Part shown: positions 1 to 13,900 of the stretch, piece by piece | Position numbering within the stretch: position 1 is the first letter of the stretch | How the letters are laid out: every line of letters begins with the position of its first letter | Source: Sipunculus nudus | Taxonomy: Eukaryota; Annelida; Sipuncula; Golfingiida; Sipunculidae | Reading direction: 5' to 3' | Assembly (NCBI GenBank): GCA_026874595.1 | Contig: CM049315.1 | Span: 9,091,664 to 9,155,663, forward strand | Length of the DNA stretch: 64,000 nucleotides | Position numbers and translations under genes: made by a program | Notes under the pieces: model-generated | What the model saw: only the letters and a program-made list of their open reading frames with translations | Database searches by the model: none | What the model was told of the DNA's origin: nothing

Positions 1-3000
1 GTCATTATAAATCAACGTACGTCTAGTGTAAATCACAAATTCGCTATGGCGGCACAATGTATGGTGGTACTAAAAATTACACGCTTTTTATATCCGACAG
101 TAGCCGAATCAGTCTCGTTTAATGGTGTATCCCGTTTCACGGAACGGCTCGGCGAAACGGCTCCGCCAGCTTCGCCAGGTAACTTTCCCGACCTCTACTG
201 GCGGCTGCAAGAACCCTTTATGTGTTTTGGGAGGGAAGAACAATTTACATCCAGTAGACGAAATCACTATGTCGACAGGCCTTACAGCCTGCGGTGGTTA
301 TAGATTAGAGAATGTGGCCATTAAGGTGTCCTACGCCACACCATTTGGACGACATAAATTTGCGGGAAAACGGTCTTTCCACATGCGGCGTGTCGCATTT
401 TTACGGTGCCCCTGCGATCTGGCAACAGTATCATGTAAATGACGCTCTGTGCTACTAACTCCGCTCAGCTGCCCGAGCTTGTCGCATGCTATCACATCCC
501 GAGTTGCCGCGTACATATACATACTAACACTCACAACACACACGTTGCAATGCCGAAGAATTTCAAACATCCGAACTGTAACAGAGCACTCAAAAGCAAG
601 CTACTCCGGTATATTGTATTGGATCCTGAGGGGGGAGGGTTTGACGGCTCCGTCACTGACAAATGGTAGTATTAAACAATGAAGACCCTAAAAAAAGTTT
701 AAACGTGCGGATAAGTGTGCAGGATCTTCCCAATCTGAGTGCTAGCAGCTGCCACAGGGGACTTTCAAGTACTTATATTGACACCCACGTGCCTAGGGGT
801 AACTGCTTGGCAAAGATAACGATAAAAAGACAAGACCACTTGAGCAGATACAGTCCTGACCACCCATCTTCACATTTCTACAACTGTCCCAATGCAATAC
901 ATGATATATTAAATACCATGAATGTCTTGCATAAAACTTAAGAAAAGCATACTAGGTTTATAATGGAGAAAGCATGCATGTTTGTATAATCTCTATTACA
1001 TAACATTAAGCTGGGTACGGGATACAGAGTATACGGATGAAAAATATGAAACTAGAGTTACAAAATATTCAACAAGATGTCTTTAATATTCTTATGCTCA
1101 CTGCAACAGATGTAGGGTCGTAATCATTTAAATATATATAGTCCCCAGTATGATGAATTTTTACGTAAAAAACATGGACGACAGTCGGCTGAATGAAATA
1201 GGTTTCGCGTACGTATATAAATTCCAACGGATTAAACTGATACACGATCTGTACTCGCGGATTAATAGTATAGAAGGAGGGCCAAGCCTGAAATGCTGAA
1301 ACGCCGCCGCAACGATCACAATAACCGTTTCTCACCGGGGTTTGTTTGTGCTCTTTTCGTACAAAATATGGGCGAGGAAAGCCAACAAAACAAGTCGCAC
1401 ACCTGTCCGCTGGCAGATACCAGATGGGAAGGTAGGGGAGAGGGGCGAACTGACGGCAACAGAAGACCAATCGCTCGAGGATCACCTTCGTCGCTCTGAG
1501 CGGCCTCGCTTGGCTGGGCCGCGTGCGCACCACGTATTCACGGGGTCACACAGGTTAAACCAACAGCATCCTTCATAATCTTACTCATTTAGCCAGGAGT
1601 GCGTTTCATTGGGACGAAAGTTCCACAGAGATCAAACCAGGCTTACTGCGACTGTACACCACCGGTGCCTGCCTGTTCAGCAGTTCGCCTGATTGCCCGT
1701 GGCATATGCGTAACAAAAATGACTCTTCTGTTACGTACATGCTGTGCAGGGCAGTATACCTCCCGACAAGCACCTTGTAACAAACTGGCGAAACGCGGAG
1801 ACATCTGTCTCTCGCCACTGACGCCTCTGCATTATTAAAACATCTTCTCGCAAGACAAATTACAAACCATTCTAAAGATAAACTGCGTATGCAGTATAGT
1901 CAATCAAATTATATAATAAATAATTTGTATAAAATGCGCAGTTAAATAACACATACAAAGTGTAACCCTCACCTTATTTTACTTTCTTTCATAGTTTGTA
2001 TTGATATTCTGTATTTCCTCACGTTGTTGCTCCGCGGTACAAAGCAGGCAGCTGAAGCACGTACATATGTTTTGGTATACACACTTTGGGACACCAAAGT
2101 TTTTTTCTGATAGTAAACCGAGCTAGAAAGTATGATCATTAATAAACTAAGGAGAACAAATTACGGGGCAACCTGCTTGCCCGCGGAATCGCTATAGTGT
2201 GTGTTATTTTAAAAATTTAATTGGAATTTAGCGTAGATTTTTCAAAAATACAATGAGGTATTTTCGCTCAAATGTATTGGGTTACCAGTCTCACGGTGCG
2301 GGAAGTTGACTATGTGGCTGTATGCATGCAGCTCAGAAGTACTGAGGTTATACATCAGGGGCTGCATCTGGCCAGGGACCTCTCTGTAGGGGTTATCTTA
2401 TGCCTGGTCATTACTGTACATGTCTTCATCTGATTCTGTGCCACCCTCACTGCGCCCCTTCATAAATTCTAATACTGATAGCTACGTGTGAACACCGGCT
2501 TCACATTAGACACGGGCCAAGACTCCTCGAGCTGCTCGGCCAGGGCTTCAAGTCATGTTCAACCTGTCTCCTGCATGTGTTATTTCCACCAGCACACTTC
2601 GTCCACGTGCTAAACCTCAGGCTATTACACTTCACCAAACTGGGCCAAACTGAATCCTATGAAGCAGGAAATTACCGAATGATATGCCATTACCCGGTTT
2701 CTATACAAGTAACCAAGTTACACTCAGTTAAATCTAAATATTAAACGGAACCAAAAAAAGTGCAAATGCAAAAAGGGAACTTCTGAAAACTCTACAACAA
2801 ATATTTTGTCACTAGTTCGTTTTATATTTCCAAAGAGTGTTTAGATTCTGACAGAAGTGCCTTCGGCATCTGCTAACTAAATTCCAATTAAATTTAAAAG
2901 TCTCTATTTTGAATTTATTACCGAGGCTTACAACTGACATTACCTTCTGTATGAAGATGCATTAAGGTTAACGTTTGGTTAATTAATGAATTTGAATTAT

Positions 3001-4746
3001 TTCCTATTGATGTTGCTTTCATGACTTTGTTAACATGGGATCACAATATTATATAATAATATACACGAAAGCCCTCTTTATAGCTGTAGAGTTGATATGT
3101 GTGCACAGGAAGGAAAAAATGAACTGTTAACTTGGATCTTTGGTCTCTAAATACAAATGTGGCCTGTGCCACTGGGCCATATCGCATCTTTTATAGCAAT
3201 ACATTTCCTTTTGGAACCAATACCCTAATATCTTTTAAGAAAATTCATTAAACGTGTGCAACAGAGGCAGGCCCTTTTTACTTAATGGTCATGGCACGAT
3301 CTGTAAGTGCGCTTCGATATAAGAGAAAGTAAGGATTGCCTTTCCAACTTCATTTTGGCCCGTGCGTGTCTTATTATTAGGAGGAGTCTATAGCTCCGTA
3401 TGACGTACAATTGTAAGAACACTGACACTTCATTAAGCCACGCAAAGGGCTCGGAATTAAAACACCATGGTAAAATATTCCATCATGTGTTGGTTGCTCA
3501 ATTCCATTTTATTGTCAAATACAAAGTTTAAGAAAACGTTCCTACTTTTCAAAAGTTCCCACAAAATTAACAAACAATCTGTAGTTGAAATACGGATCAC
3601 TTGAATTCGACATTCTGGTATATAGAATCCTCTGCGTCATGCATGTTGGACATTGGCCCCCTGCGTGAGGGAATTTCAAGCCCTGTTTACCAGCTGATAC
3701 CCACGTGAGCGGGGAATACATGACGATGTCCATCAACGGACGGCTCGGTTCATCATTCCAGCGATGCCTTTCCCTTTACTAATCAAGAACTGTCCATCCA
3801 CGGTCAGACCCTATCACCCGACGGTTCAGGAAGCCCACCGCAGATTGCTATAAATTACGTGACTGAAGAAGACACCTTTCTTCATAGAAATCAATATCAT
3901 GGTTACGCCATACATCTAACATACATGAAATGTATCTCTTCTTGATTATTACCTGAACGTATCCATCCACCCCCCCCCCCCCCTTTTCTCTCTCTCATGT
4001 CTCAATGTGATTTGCGTATACCGTTATACCAAACATGCCTAAAAAAATTCGTACACATTTGCTTTGATCACAAGTATGCACCCCATGCATAGTTACCCCC
4101 CCCCCCCCCAACACACGTTACTAGGTGGCGACGGTTTAAACAAAGGCTTTAAAGAACATCTACAAGCTGATCCTGGTATTCATTACATCGTGTTATTTCA
4201 TAGCGTTCATAGAAGTGTGAAATAAAAAAAGGCTCATTTTTGGTTCTAGAAGTTAGTTATCGCCAATTTGTCAAGTGGAAAACCATTGTACAAGAAAATA
4301 CTAAACAATGCACAGGCTCTCATTAAACTGATTTACTTAATCATTTTTATAAAACTGAGAAAAGTGTTCACGGAACATACCACCGAAAAAATGCTAGTAT
4401 AATGAAGGATTTCAGGTCATATCCGGTCATTATATGTAACAAGGTTTTCCATGAAAGATAATTTCTGATGTTTTTGTTTTTACGATTCTTGTGAAGTGAT
4501 TGTTAACCGACTGTTGCATGGACTTGCAGTCATGCTTGCTCAATATAAATACACTCACCAAAAAGTGATCTGATATATAATCCTTCACAGGTAAAGCCAC
4601 ACTACCACAGTTGCTTTTGTTTACACTTTCCTATTTATTTTGACTTTTCTAATGATCAAGAAAATTTATAAAAGTCCTCCCACACTCTCTGGACAACATG
4701 AGATCGACACAGAGAACAACACAGATTTTCTGAGGTCAACATATAC

Positions 4747-4749
<3 letters not shown>

Positions 4750-4811
<62 letters not shown>
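4750..4811. repeat. (AT)n microsatellite
   Basis: About 31 uninterrupted AT dinucleotides. It produces a spurious Tyr-Ile open frame on the plus strand. Confidence 0.99.
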
Positions 4812-4814
<3 letters not shown>

Positions 4815-7800
4815 GTTATAAACATTTACACTGAAAACAAATCTGAAACAAATTAACCATCTCTCTTGTCAACATTAAATAATTTGTATATTGCTAATAT
4901 GAAAACTGAGAAATTTCATGTGATGCATATTAAGAGTTTCTGAATTTGTCAGTAATGTAAAATTAATCTCAACAGTAGAGGGTAAAGTGATAATAACTTA
5001 AGCACCATAAGGGCTAGGCATATGGGAAGTTGAGAGTATAACACCTACATGTGTATACTTGTACATAAAATACACCTGTATATGTGTATGTCAAACACAT
5101 CCACCAGTATATAGGCTTGAGACAGGCGATCAAAACTTTCTTGGATTTAAACATGTTGAAAGAATGATTAAATTTCTGCATGGTCAGCTACATAGATACA
5201 TGTTTATTACTTTAACATGTAGGAAACACATATAAGTTAACCAATAAATAATATCAATCAATCACAGAGGATGGGGGAAACTGCAGGATTTGTCTCAAAT
5301 ATGCCACATGCTATTTTAATTTCTGCAAAGGATGCCTGCTCCAATTGGATTCAGATGTGAAGGTATTCACATCCTGTGGTGCGAGGTTCTTCTGGCTACT
5401 GTGTACGATACAAAATAAAACAATCCGATGAGCAAGTGCTTCCCGGGAACCTTTCACATTTCCCGCTGTCAATCATTCCCCCTCTGGCCGAAAGGACAAC
5501 CAAGAAAAACTCTAATTAGCTGCAGGCGGCTCTTTTTCATCCTGCCCTCCTCTGAGTTGGGACACCCCGAGCTTGTACACTTTGATTTATGTAGCTATGT
5601 AAACAGAAACAGCTGGCTGTATACCCTGATTGAGGCAGAATTTACCTGATCCCATTACATCCTAAATCTCCAGTGCAATACATATTTCTGTAGATATACA
5701 CGTTTATCCATATGTCTTTACTGACTGCTACAAGGGCCCATCTGTTTTTTTTTTTGTTTTTGTGTTTCTTGATCAGTGATCAATGCCAAAGTCAAAAAGG
5801 CATAGGCAGCTTCATCAATGTTGTAACATCAGTGTGACAAAAGATTGATTTTGTCTGCTTCAAGGATTTAATAGCAATTAATAACAGGGTTTATTGTTTT
5901 TAATAAATCATTAAGATTAATGGTTTCAAAAATTATTTGAAATAAAACATATGTTTATGGACAGGAAATTGGAATCTGGAACATACCTGTAACGGATACC
6001 ATATCATGTGCTAGGAGCCATAAGGATCAAATTAAGTCTTTAACAACATATATTCTTCCCTTACCAACATGTCTCTTGTGTCAGCACTTCCTTTTTCCGT
6101 AGACCCCATCTTTTGTATTACCAGACTCAGGCAGGTAGACATTAAAAATTGAACGCTATTTTAAATCTCAATTATTTACCAATGAATCTAGTTATTGTAT
6201 CTCATGATCAGGTGAACTTTAGGTGATGAATAAGGATATCTGTGCACTGTACTTTATATGTAATATACTTCATACATGTACATCAAGATTATCAAGAGGC
6301 TGATTATGATATCATGTATAGAATAATATGCGACGTATTTTAATTGGTTCACATAAATGAAAGCTCCCTTTGCTTACTGGTATTGAATGTAAAAGTGATT
6401 AAAGAACAACAAATATATTTGGTTCAGTTATCATTCATGATGCTTCAGGCAAGGTCATCATCTGTGACAGGACTGTACTGCCATCTACTGGCCATTCAGT
6501 GAACTATCAGCTTCAGTGATTTACATTATGTTAATAAACCAACCAAAAGAAACGAATTAATGAGCAGCAGATGCCCAAAAATAAACACATTTATCATGAA
6601 AACCTGAATGTTTCTATGCCTAATTAAAGGCTTAATTATAGAAAACAACTGAGCACAGATGTCATAAATCTACATTTTTTAAGATAATCTTGATAAGTAT
6701 ATTAATAATCTTTACTGGTAAGTCTATATTAACTATCATCACCTGTCAGTGCTTATCTAAAATCCTTAGACTGGATAAAAAAACCCACTGGAATTATGTT
6801 GATTGTGTAACAATGGTAACTGTCAGTCACGTCAAGGTATTTCTGTTGAAACTAAAATCATACAAGCACAACAAAATTATAATACGAAAAAAATTAAAGA
6901 AAATTCAAAGGATTCCACACGGATTGGATCCTCTAAGGTGTGGAGTGTCACCCGCTTGTGAGTTCCGACATCAGAATTTTAATTGATGATGTCTGCACAG
7001 GAGATCCACAAGTCCTAGAGTTAAGCAACAGAGCATTCAGCATAAACCAGATGTGACAACATTATGAATGATGACGAGAGAGCACTCTGGATCAAAGACC
7101 AAAACATAGGTAAGAGTGCCGCACATATGATAGATGGAGATGCAGAGGTTGGGAGTTAATTATCCATCACGGTACCTGCCGGTTTGGTTATCAAAATATC
7201 ATTAATACCTGAGTGTAAAAGTAATCAAGAGAGTTCATTACACAAACTTAATGCATTCAATGAACAGCCGAGGTACTAATGTAGTATTATACTCTTGATG
7301 AATGTTAATACATGGGGCCCATTAAAGTTTAATTATAAAGATACTATGAGTTCATAATAACTGTATTAGTAGCAACATTAAAATAACTATAACACAGCTG
7401 GCAGAACAACTTTCTCACAACTCTTCAAAAACAACAACAAATATCAGCAAAGTTTTGTGAGGCAATTTTACAAGTTGTTAGCGGCACTATGTTAAAACTG
7501 TTTCGGAAATACAAGAGAATTCACAATTAGCCCTTGAAACATATAAGTAACTCTTTAAGTTGCCATAAAAGGATCATACAAGGATCATACTGAATAAATA
7601 TATGATGATAATTCTAAATTTGAGGATTTAAAAAAATATGTATCAGTATTTTGCTGAATCATGAAAGTTTAAAAATGGCCAGAAAATAGTCATTTTATTT
7701 CATTGTTAATAATAAAACAAACACATCATATTCATGAAATAGATTTGCATTACCAGTAAGTAGATTTTTTTTGAGGATCATTAAAATAATTAAATAATTT

Positions 7801-9275
7801 TAATAGTATATACTCAAGTGGTATTTGTAAGTTTTTTTTTATAAATTGGATGTTTAAATTAATTTATTATAATACCAGAGCCACACAAACATACCAAGTA
7901 CATGCTTTTGGTACAGAAACTTCAACCCTTGTTTTATTGTTATAATAATGCTTCCAGCCTTTACCACAGATAATTTAACCATATTATGAATTTTACTGTT
8001 ATAAACTGATAGTATTAAATATATCACTTGGTGTAAGCCTATGACCAAATCATACCTTCCATTTTCCAACACAGTTAATATGTCATATACCACTTGAAAT
8101 AATATTTTGTCCTATCATGATGTTAAATTCTAGTGACTTTTTTGCTTATTTTAAATAATTAAGATTATATGTTATGCACTTTTCCATATCATGATTACAT
8201 GTATATATAAATCATCACTACTAGTGTTAATATCCATTTCATTCTCATCAGGGAGGGATGAAAGTCAAAGTCAACTGGTCCTGTGAAATGTCATATTAAA
8301 GAAGTTCAAAAATGAAACATATGCATCACAGAATATTTATTTTATTACTGAAATATGATGAAAGAAGAATAAGGGAGCTTCTTGAGTTTGCTTTAACCAC
8401 TCTGAAGGGGTCTATATTTGTAAATTGTAAATTTACAAAGTCTTACTCAAAGAAACAAACCATGAATGTGCATGATTTTATTTCATGCTATTTTACTTTT
8501 TCAATTTATAAATCCTGTCCAATGCGTGAATGTACCAAACATAACATCTTATAAATTAAGCTTAAACTCACCAGTACTTGATTTTATGAAGCTTGACATT
8601 TTATATTGAACTAATATTATATTTTAATTGCATGCACAAACAATGCTACTTTACAAGAAAGAAATAATATGGAATTAGTGAAAGATTTGGCAAATGGATA
8701 TTCAAGGAATACATGTGTGCTTTATAGTTGCTCCAGAGAAAATCATGAAATCCTGACACTTTATTTTCCTGCTTTACAAACAACAGGAAGCCCCACTATT
8801 CCTTTTAGGAATCATGATGTTAAATGTGAGATGAGCACACCACTTACCTGCTTCAGGTGCTGGTGATGAGATGACTGTTCCTTGTAGATGTGTTGCACTT
8901 AAATTTTACTCACATTTTGATCACACATATATCTGATTATATTTCAATTGTGTTTATGAAAATTATTTTGAACTTTTTTAATGTACCGGCTTCAGATTTT
9001 AAATTTGTTGAAATATTCATGAAAAAGGTGACTTGAAAGATTATGAATACATTTTAATGAACTTTGTGGAAGGTTGGGGTTTATCCCGAGAAACAACCCA
9101 TTTTATTTTGGAGGTGATGTGAATTACCATAATATATGTTTGTTTAAACGGACATAATCAGGAGCAAAAATATATGTATTCTTTCTTTCTATAACTTCAG
9201 TTTTGCTTAATACAAAGTTTCACAGCAAAACCATACTGCACACAGTTTCTGTACCTCACATATGACTGTTTAACA

Positions 9276-9328
9276 CCTTGTTATGGCGTTTGTAAACACA
9301 GTCCACGTGTCTGTTTACCATAACAAGG
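9276..9328. repeat. Inverted repeat / hairpin
   Basis: Perfect 11-base arms CCTTGTTATGG (9276-9286) and CCATAACAAGG (9318-9328), extended inward by TAAACA/TGTTTA pairing after a six-base bulge, with CACGTG near the loop. It could be a remnant of a small inverted-repeat element or a structured RNA. Confidence 0.8.
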
Positions 9329-10853
9329 CCGCATGACTGGAGGTCCGATTGTGAGCCGCAACACGCTATGTTTCAGCCAGCGGGATCATGTATTATAATT
9401 TTGGGGGTCAAGTCAGTCAGGGCATCTCATGACTGGCAAGTGTTGTGGTCCCACACGTTCTGTTTGTGTTGACACCTGTGGTCCACTGTTTTTAACACTT
9501 AGTTACTGGAGTAAGAAAATAGTTTCTGGGCAATATTTTGGCAGGTATATATTTATTTTAAAGGGGAGAAGCAATTTTTCGAGTCAATTGAACATGCTTT
9601 ATAGGTGATAAGGCCCTTTTAAAAGAACATTAAACACTGCAAGACAGGGCAATCAAGGCCATTACCATTCACTACTATTAGGGAATTCTAAAAGTGTACA
9701 TATTCAACCAGGCCGAATGTATTGCCTTTTTTCTGGAGGGCATGCTGACCTGTGATAAACCATGAAGTTGGTGTACTATGACGCACATTTCCCTTGGCTT
9801 GGAAGTATATATTTCCTGTGCTTATGTGTCATCCATTAAAATTTGATCAGAATCCTGTTAATATTTGAAATTTGAGGATCCAGAATGTTGGTGGAAATTT
9901 ATATATGGTCTCAAGAGTGCTATCTAGTTTCCCTATAGTATGACTCTTGTTTTCCCATCACAAATTAGGCTGTGATGTTTGATCCTGGTGGTGATACTGG
10001 AGATAAATTGTTCCTAAATTCACTCAAGGAATCAGAAAAAATGGCTCCTGTGCGATGCTTTGTCTCCCATCTAGGTAAAAATTACTTACTACAGGGAACT
10101 GTAGAGTTTATGTTGTCACGTAATATATTTTATAAAAATAATTGATAAGTATTGCTTTATCTGAGTCCATGACTGGGACAGAACTGACCTGATAGATTAA
10201 CAGTAGGTTACATCTTCATGTAGTAAATATAACCTGTACAATTTATTATTGTTAAAATGACTAAAACGGTCTCTTATTGCCTCCACCAGGAGAGTATGTG
10301 TTCATCCCCATTCGTGCGAGTTTGTGTGTGTGTTTGTTAATAAAATAATTCATGCAATTATGAATGGAATCTCATGAGATTTCCGGGGCATTTTGGGAAT
10401 GGGCCAATGAAGAATTAATTAAATTTTGATGTTGATCCAGCACACAATCAGGATTCAGGAATGTTATCAATGAATATTCATAAATGTACAGTCACTTATG
10501 GACAAATGAACCTGGGGATATGGGCCAAATAAGCGAATTCAAACAGGTTTTGGGAGCATCCCACACAATAGGAACCCCCCTCATGGCATTCCTTGCATTC
10601 CTTGGAATGCATATTTCTGGTTTTGAGTGTCATTACTAATACATAATACTCATAATTTTTTTTTAATTTTAATTTTTATGAACCAAATTCTGTTAGAAAG
10701 CAGAGAATGTTTCCCATGCAGATGGCAGCACTTGTTCATCTTCATCTTCTTTGGTTCCACTTCTAAGCAGCCCAGCAGCAGCAGCAGACAAGATGATGAA
10801 ATGCAAGAAGATGAGAGAGGACAGAGATGATATGTTTTATAAAGTGTCCCTAC

Positions 10854-10990
10854 CTGACTTGTTAACTTCATGTTCTCTTCGTTTTCTTCGTCAATTTCAA
10901 AATACAGCTCAGTCTTTGTGATTGACATTGTGCCGTTGATCACGGCTCCCGGAGCCACCAGCTTACACTGTGTTGATAACGCAACTGGAC
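10854..10990 (-). CDS. NBEA: NBEA-family exon, start of the PH-BEACH domain
   Basis: 137 bp encoding [40 protein letters not shown] and MKLTSQ, matching GPVVLSTPAQLIAPVVVAKG / TLSITTTEIYFEVDEDD, the first strands of the PH-like domain that precedes BEACH. The acceptor is TGAATCCAG and the donor GTAGGG; it ends in phase 0. The next expected exon (LAYTEGLHGKW block) is not in the window. Confidence 0.95.
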
Positions 10991-13900
10991 CTGGATTCAC
11001 ATAGTGTAGAAAATTATACACACAGATTACATTTGGTTGTCAATTTACTTCAGTTGTTGGAAAACTGCTTCTAACAAACTGTTAGAATATTATGCAAAAA
11101 CTGACCCATTTGTTCACTTATTTAAATTATTGGCAAGACAAAAATCATTATACCATTTAAATTCCATCAAACATATTAGTAATTAGAAATTAATTTTTAT
11201 CATATATATCATTATTTCTGATTAAAATAATACCATACCTACTTTCCTTGGAGGTCAAGCAAAATATCTTTACACAGGAATCGTTGATATGTAAAACTGA
11301 AATAGATTACAAATATACACTTACAATTATATTATTGTCAAACATTTAATTTACGAATATAATCATTGTTGCAAGGCTTAGTTACAAATTTATTGATTAC
11401 ATTATTTATAAAAATATTTAACATGGTGAAGCTCCTATGATTAATACACTGTGCTGCCCAACAGAACTTGCCAGCAAATTCCATATCAAGTTCTTTCTCG
11501 TCCAGGAGGGAGAGGTCCTCCTCTGATGTATCATGGGATTGCTGTTGGCCCTTCTGGTTACTTGCAAGGTGAGCATGGAACGCCTCACGGGCTGCATTAA
11601 TGGCATCCTCTGTAGCACCTGTAGGAATAAATTGGTAGGATATTTATTATCCTGTGTTGGTCATAGCTCTTTAGGTTATGGCGTCCTACTGATGTTCATA
11701 CACATAATAAAGGCAGGGACACACTGTACTGCAGCAAACTGTTTGGCTAGATCCAACTACAGATGGAGAAATACTGTCGATTTTGGGTTTACATTCATAA
11801 GGTTAAATTTTAACAACTTTAAGTTCTTCATTATTTTGTTACATTTTCTAAATATACACAGAGTATATATATAAGTACATGAAATATTTTGTTGCTGGCT
11901 AGACAAGGGTAGCACAATGTTCTATGATTCAAATATGCCTACATAATCTTCACAAAATGACAAACATAAAAGAGATTACAATTTAAAACTACAAGATTTC
12001 TGTCTAATCGACAATATCATCTTATGAACAGAGTAGAAATGGTTTTAAGAGTGACCATGTTCTATTGCTGCCCGCAAAGCTGCCTCAGGGTGGGATGATC
12101 CATATGGGTTCTTCATTAATCGTCTACGACGGCGGGAATCGTCCTCCCAGCTGTCCAACTTCCAGAATTCTAATGGTCTACAACACAAAGGATACACATG
12201 GGATTATGTGACAGAAATTTGTGACACATTATTGGTATTGTATATAGACTAATCATCTACATACTATCAAGCCTCTGGCAACTATGCTTTCAGAGACCTT
12301 GATTCATCGAGTAGCTCTGGCATGTAATTGGAAAATGAGGCAAGTTGTCTTACGTGTCATTTTGATCGCCCCAGCAGCCATGTTTATTGGTCATTATGTT
12401 GAGGACCTTGTCCCTCAGCTTGGCCGCTATCACATGATCCCGTCGCCGTGCCGATGTGATCAGGTGGTCACACAGCTTCTCTTCATCCTTGCGTTCCACC
12501 ATGCCTTGAGCACAAATACCCTGAGGAGAAAAATAGTATTATTACTGCTGCGAACAAAGTTGAAATTTAGTTTCCAGGTTAGCTTGTTTGTCACATTCTT
12601 TTATCAAATTCTTATGCTTATATAATTTTTCTCAGTTTGTGGTCTTCCATTTTCATGATAACTCGCTATTCAGTTTTAAACAAGAATACTACCCATGCAG
12701 GGAGACACCGAGGCAGTTTCATGTTATTCACACTGAGTTCTAGGGTGTTGTAGGCTGAATTCTAGGGTGTTGTATGTTGAATTTCTGGGGTATTGGATGT
12801 TGAATTCTAGGGTGTCGTATGATGGATTCTAGAGTGTTGTATGTTGAATTCTAGGGCGTTGGATGTTGAATTCTAGGGTGTCGTATGATGGATTCTAGGG
12901 CGTTGGATGTTGAATTCTAGGGCGTTGGATGTTGAATTCTAGGGTGTTTTATGTTGAATTCTAGGGTGTTGGATGTTGCATTCTAGGCTGTATTATGTTG
13001 CTTCTAACACAATCTTAAGATCTTTTGCATTAGTGACCATTATATTGATTATGACTGGCACCTGGTTGTTACAACTGAGACTTGCCCACAGGATAGTATG
13101 GTCCATGCAATTTTCATGATTTTCATAAACTACTGTGAATATTTAGCCAATCCAAGCTTTTCAGTCATTTGTTTCTGTTTATATGGATGTGTACATGATG
13201 TATCATACCAATCTGGAGCTAATCAAGTTCTGAGTATTATTGGATATTCACTGAACGGATTCAGTTATAACAAAGTGTGTCACCAATATGATAATGTTCC
13301 AGATATCTCTACAAACATTTTAATTTCTACTAGTATATCTCACAATAATCAAGAAATACACAATTCTTAGGCTTTCTTAGAATTCAAACACATATAAAAA
13401 AAAAATTGCAATTTTCTAAGTGCTTACTAAGACAGTTCTTTACTGAAAAAAATGTAAAAATCAGAAACATTGCATCCTTATTATTACCAATAACAGTAAA
13501 ATCTCAAAATTATAACTACAAATCGGACCTTAATAAAGTAGTTGCATTTTCAAGGTGGTCATCTAAGCAAGGTCTTATATAATAAAGAGCAAATTAGAAT
13601 AAGGACCGTGAACAAGTGGTCATCATTTTGAGGTGGTCACTAATGAGAGGTTTTACTGTATAATAAATAAATACTGATTTGCCTTTATAGTTTCAGGCAA
13701 ACTTACTTCAAACTCTGCATGCTTTTGGACATCGTCTGCCCTCATTCTGTTGAGGATGAATTCCGCTTCATTCGCTACTCTGACGATGTGGTCACGTGTA
13801 GCATGAGCAAGTAACCTGTAGAATCAGGAAGGCTGGTGTTAAAGGGGCCTATTCTGATATCTGACGTATATTAACAGAATCAGGAGAGGCTGGCGTTAAA

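Larger units (their letters stand above)
1..10853. other. Downstream intron of the NBEA-family gene, no exon recognised
   Basis: More than 10.8 kb without any BEACH, PH or WD40 peptide on the minus strand. Positions 1-2050 are noticeably richer in CpG than the rest. C-runs lie near 3970-3983 and 4095-4108, an (AT)n run at 4750-4811, a hairpin at 9276-9328 and an AT-rich dispersed-repeat-like stretch near 10280-10560. Open frames here are short and unrecognised. Confidence 0.7.

Noticed and set aside
1069-1533. 154-codon minus-strand open frame
   Set aside because: No recognised domain, no family match to the expected next NBEA exons, and no flanking splice pattern I could defend; the longer frame may only reflect higher GC.
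4640-4834. Tyr-Ile repeat protein
   Set aside because: Translation of the (AT)n microsatellite.
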